Below, piece after piece: positions 5,307 through 6,560 of a stretch of 6,560 bases of DNA. The position numbers were made by a program, and so were the translations under genes. This DNA comes from Leucothrix mucor (GTDB lineage Bacteria; Pseudomonadota; Gammaproteobacteria; Thiotrichales; Thiotrichaceae), in NCBI GenBank assembly GCA_015662325.1, contig DQUJ01000031.1, positions 1 to 6,560 of the forward strand, in the 5' to 3' direction. The notes under the pieces were generated by a model that saw nothing but the letters and a program-made list of their open reading frames with translations, did not search any database and was not told where the DNA came from. Every line of letters begins with the position of its first letter. Positions within the stretch are counted from its first letter, which is position 1.

Positions 5307-6560
5307 TCAAAGCTTCTTCAACAACACCTTAGAATTCCGCTGAAAATTATAAAGCGCTTTCTTTTTCTCGGGCAGGTCAGATACTTCGCCTTCTTCAAAG
5401 CCTCTTTCTTTAAACCAATCGACCGACTGTGTTGTTAGCACTAACAATTGTTTTAGTTTCTGTTCTTTTGCCTGTTGGCTAATGCGTTTAAGCAGGCGAT
5501 CACCGCGTTGTCCACCGAAATAGTCAGGGTTTACGGCAAGACAGGCGAATTCGCCCATCGTTGAATCTGAGCTTGTGTAAAGCGCACCACAACCGATGAT
5601 TTTCCCATCGCGTTCGATCACGCTGAATTTATTAATCTCGGTTTCTAACTGTTCGCGAGAACGTTTAATCAATGCACCTTTGGCTTCTAATGGCTCGATT
5701 AGGTCAATAATTCCACTCACATCTTCAAGTGTGGCTTGGCGTATATCTTCGTAAAGACTGCTGTTAAACATCGTGCCTACACCATCACGAGTATAAAGTT
5801 CTAGCAATAAACCGCCTTCGCTAGCGGCGCTGATTAAGTGAACACGCTCAACACCTTTGTTTAAGGTTTCTGCAATCTGTTTAAGCAGATGCGATTTTTT
5901 AGGATGTTGATCAATGTATTTATCGAGGTTCTTTAATTCGATTTCATCGGGCAGGGTGGCATCGTTTGCATCAATAAAAATAAGTTTATCTGCCTGTAAT
6001 GATTTTGCGGTGGCACTGGCAACGTCTTCATAACGTAAATTATAGGCTTCACCTGAGGGTGAGAAACCTAATGATGAGAGTAATACAATATTGCCTGTGT
6101 CATTACCAACATCGAGTAATTTATTAATCAACTCTGCATTTATTTTACGCACTTTGCCCGTGTGCTGATAATCCGTACCGTTGTGAATCCCAATGGGTTG
6201 TGCCGTAATAAAATTGCCTGATAAAACCCCCAGACTTTCGTTAATAACAGGCGGCGTACTTAAAGCATGTGACAGTTGATTTTCAATTTCGACCCGCAGT
6301 GCGCCAATGGTTTGTTTGGCTATTTTTAAGGTAATATCATCGGTGACACGTAAATCATCGACCACTAAGATTTCATGGTTGATCTGTTCTAATTGCTGTT
6401 TGACCTGTTTCCGAGCGCCGTGTACCAACACAACTTGCACACCTAAGGCAGATAAAATCGCAACATCTTGCATCAAACTCGCAAAAGAGGGGTGCTCGAT
6501 AATCTCGCCTTCAAATGCGATCACAAAGGTCTTGCCTCTGTGTAAATGTATGTAAGGTGC
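5307..6560 (-). CDS. argA: N-acetylglutamate synthase, N-terminus cut by the window edge
   Basis: Acetylates glutamate with acetyl-CoA, the first step of arginine synthesis, in the cytoplasm. The visible 417 residues contain an amino-acid-kinase domain (about 9-270), with VHGAR (46-50), RVTD (71-74), SGNFITAQPIG and GEAYNLRYEDVA (170-181). A GNAT acetyltransferase domain follows (about 275-417), with FACLAVNPDYFGGQRGDRLL carrying the acetyl-CoA loop and the ending LYNFQRNSKVLL. The domain order matches bacterial ArgA and not ArgB, which lacks the GNAT part. The in-frame GTG at 6524-6522 is not the start: the twelve codons before it read APYIHLHRGKTF, matching VPYINTHRGKTF of E. coli ArgA as I recall it. 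By that alignment about 16 residues are missing beyond base 6560. ArgA of this type is normally inhibited by arginine through the kinase-like domain. It converges with ilvD and the small membrane gene. Confidence 0.96.
   Translation of the reverse strand, partial: APYIHLHRGKTFVIAFEGEIIEHPSFASLMQDVAILSALGVQVVLVHGARKQVKQQLEQINHEILVVDDLRVTDDITLKIAKQTIGALRVEIENQLSHALSTPPVINESLGVLSGNFITAQPIGIHNGTDYQHTGKVRKINAELINKLLDVGNDTGNIVLLSSLGFSPSGEAYNLRYEDVASATAKSLQADKLIFIDANDATLPDEIELKNLDKYIDQHPKKSHLLKQIAETLNKGVERVHLISAASEGGLLLELYTRDGVGTMFNSSLYEDIRQATLEDVSGIIDLIEPLEAKGALIKRSREQLETEINKFSVIERDGKIIGCGALYTSSDSTMGEFACLAVNPDYFGGQRGDRLLKRISQQAKEQKLKQLLVLTTQSVDWFKERGFEEGEVSDLPEKKKALYNFQRNSKVLLKKL

Overview
The window looks like chromosomal housekeeping DNA from an AT-rich gammaproteobacterium. 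IlvD, ArgA and the RluE-type pseudouridine synthase all follow the layout and motifs I recall for their Escherichia coli counterparts, and ArgA has the fused kinase-like plus acetyltransferase form. I cannot name the genus from sequence alone. I see no insertion sequence, integrase, CRISPR array, tRNA or rRNA.

Left part (1-2746): an rluE-like gene runs leftward, and its last codons overlap the start of a further leftward gene that is cut by the window edge (GTG start, good Shine-Dalgarno). Diverging from rluE after only 29 bases is a rightward pair: a patatin-like phospholipase with a lipoprotein signal, then, eight bases later, an unrecognised helical protein with a four-cysteine zinc-ribbon-like C-terminus. 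Both divergent genes and the zinc-ribbon gene lack a clear Shine-Dalgarno sequence at their starts.

Middle (2747-5288): a leftward gene for a small heavy-metal-associated (HMA) domain protein converges on the zinc-ribbon gene. It is separated from the rightward ilvD (dihydroxy-acid dehydratase, an iron-sulphur enzyme of branched-chain amino acid synthesis) by a 153-base divergent control region. That region holds a perfect 6-3-6 palindrome and a 7-bp hairpin. Directly behind ilvD, two bases after its stop, lies a probable 69-residue single-span membrane protein with a TTG start and a Shine-Dalgarno sequence inside the end of ilvD. It is the least expected gene in the window.

Right part (5289-6560): argA (N-acetylglutamate synthase, first step of arginine synthesis) runs leftward. 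Its frame stays open to the window edge and the upstream codons still match the ArgA family, so the in-frame GTG at 6524 is not its start. The true start lies outside the window.

No exciting new multi-gene system is evident. The best candidates for undescribed biology are the small membrane protein coupled to ilvD, the patatin lipoprotein and zinc-ribbon pair, and the palindrome between the metal-binding protein and ilvD.
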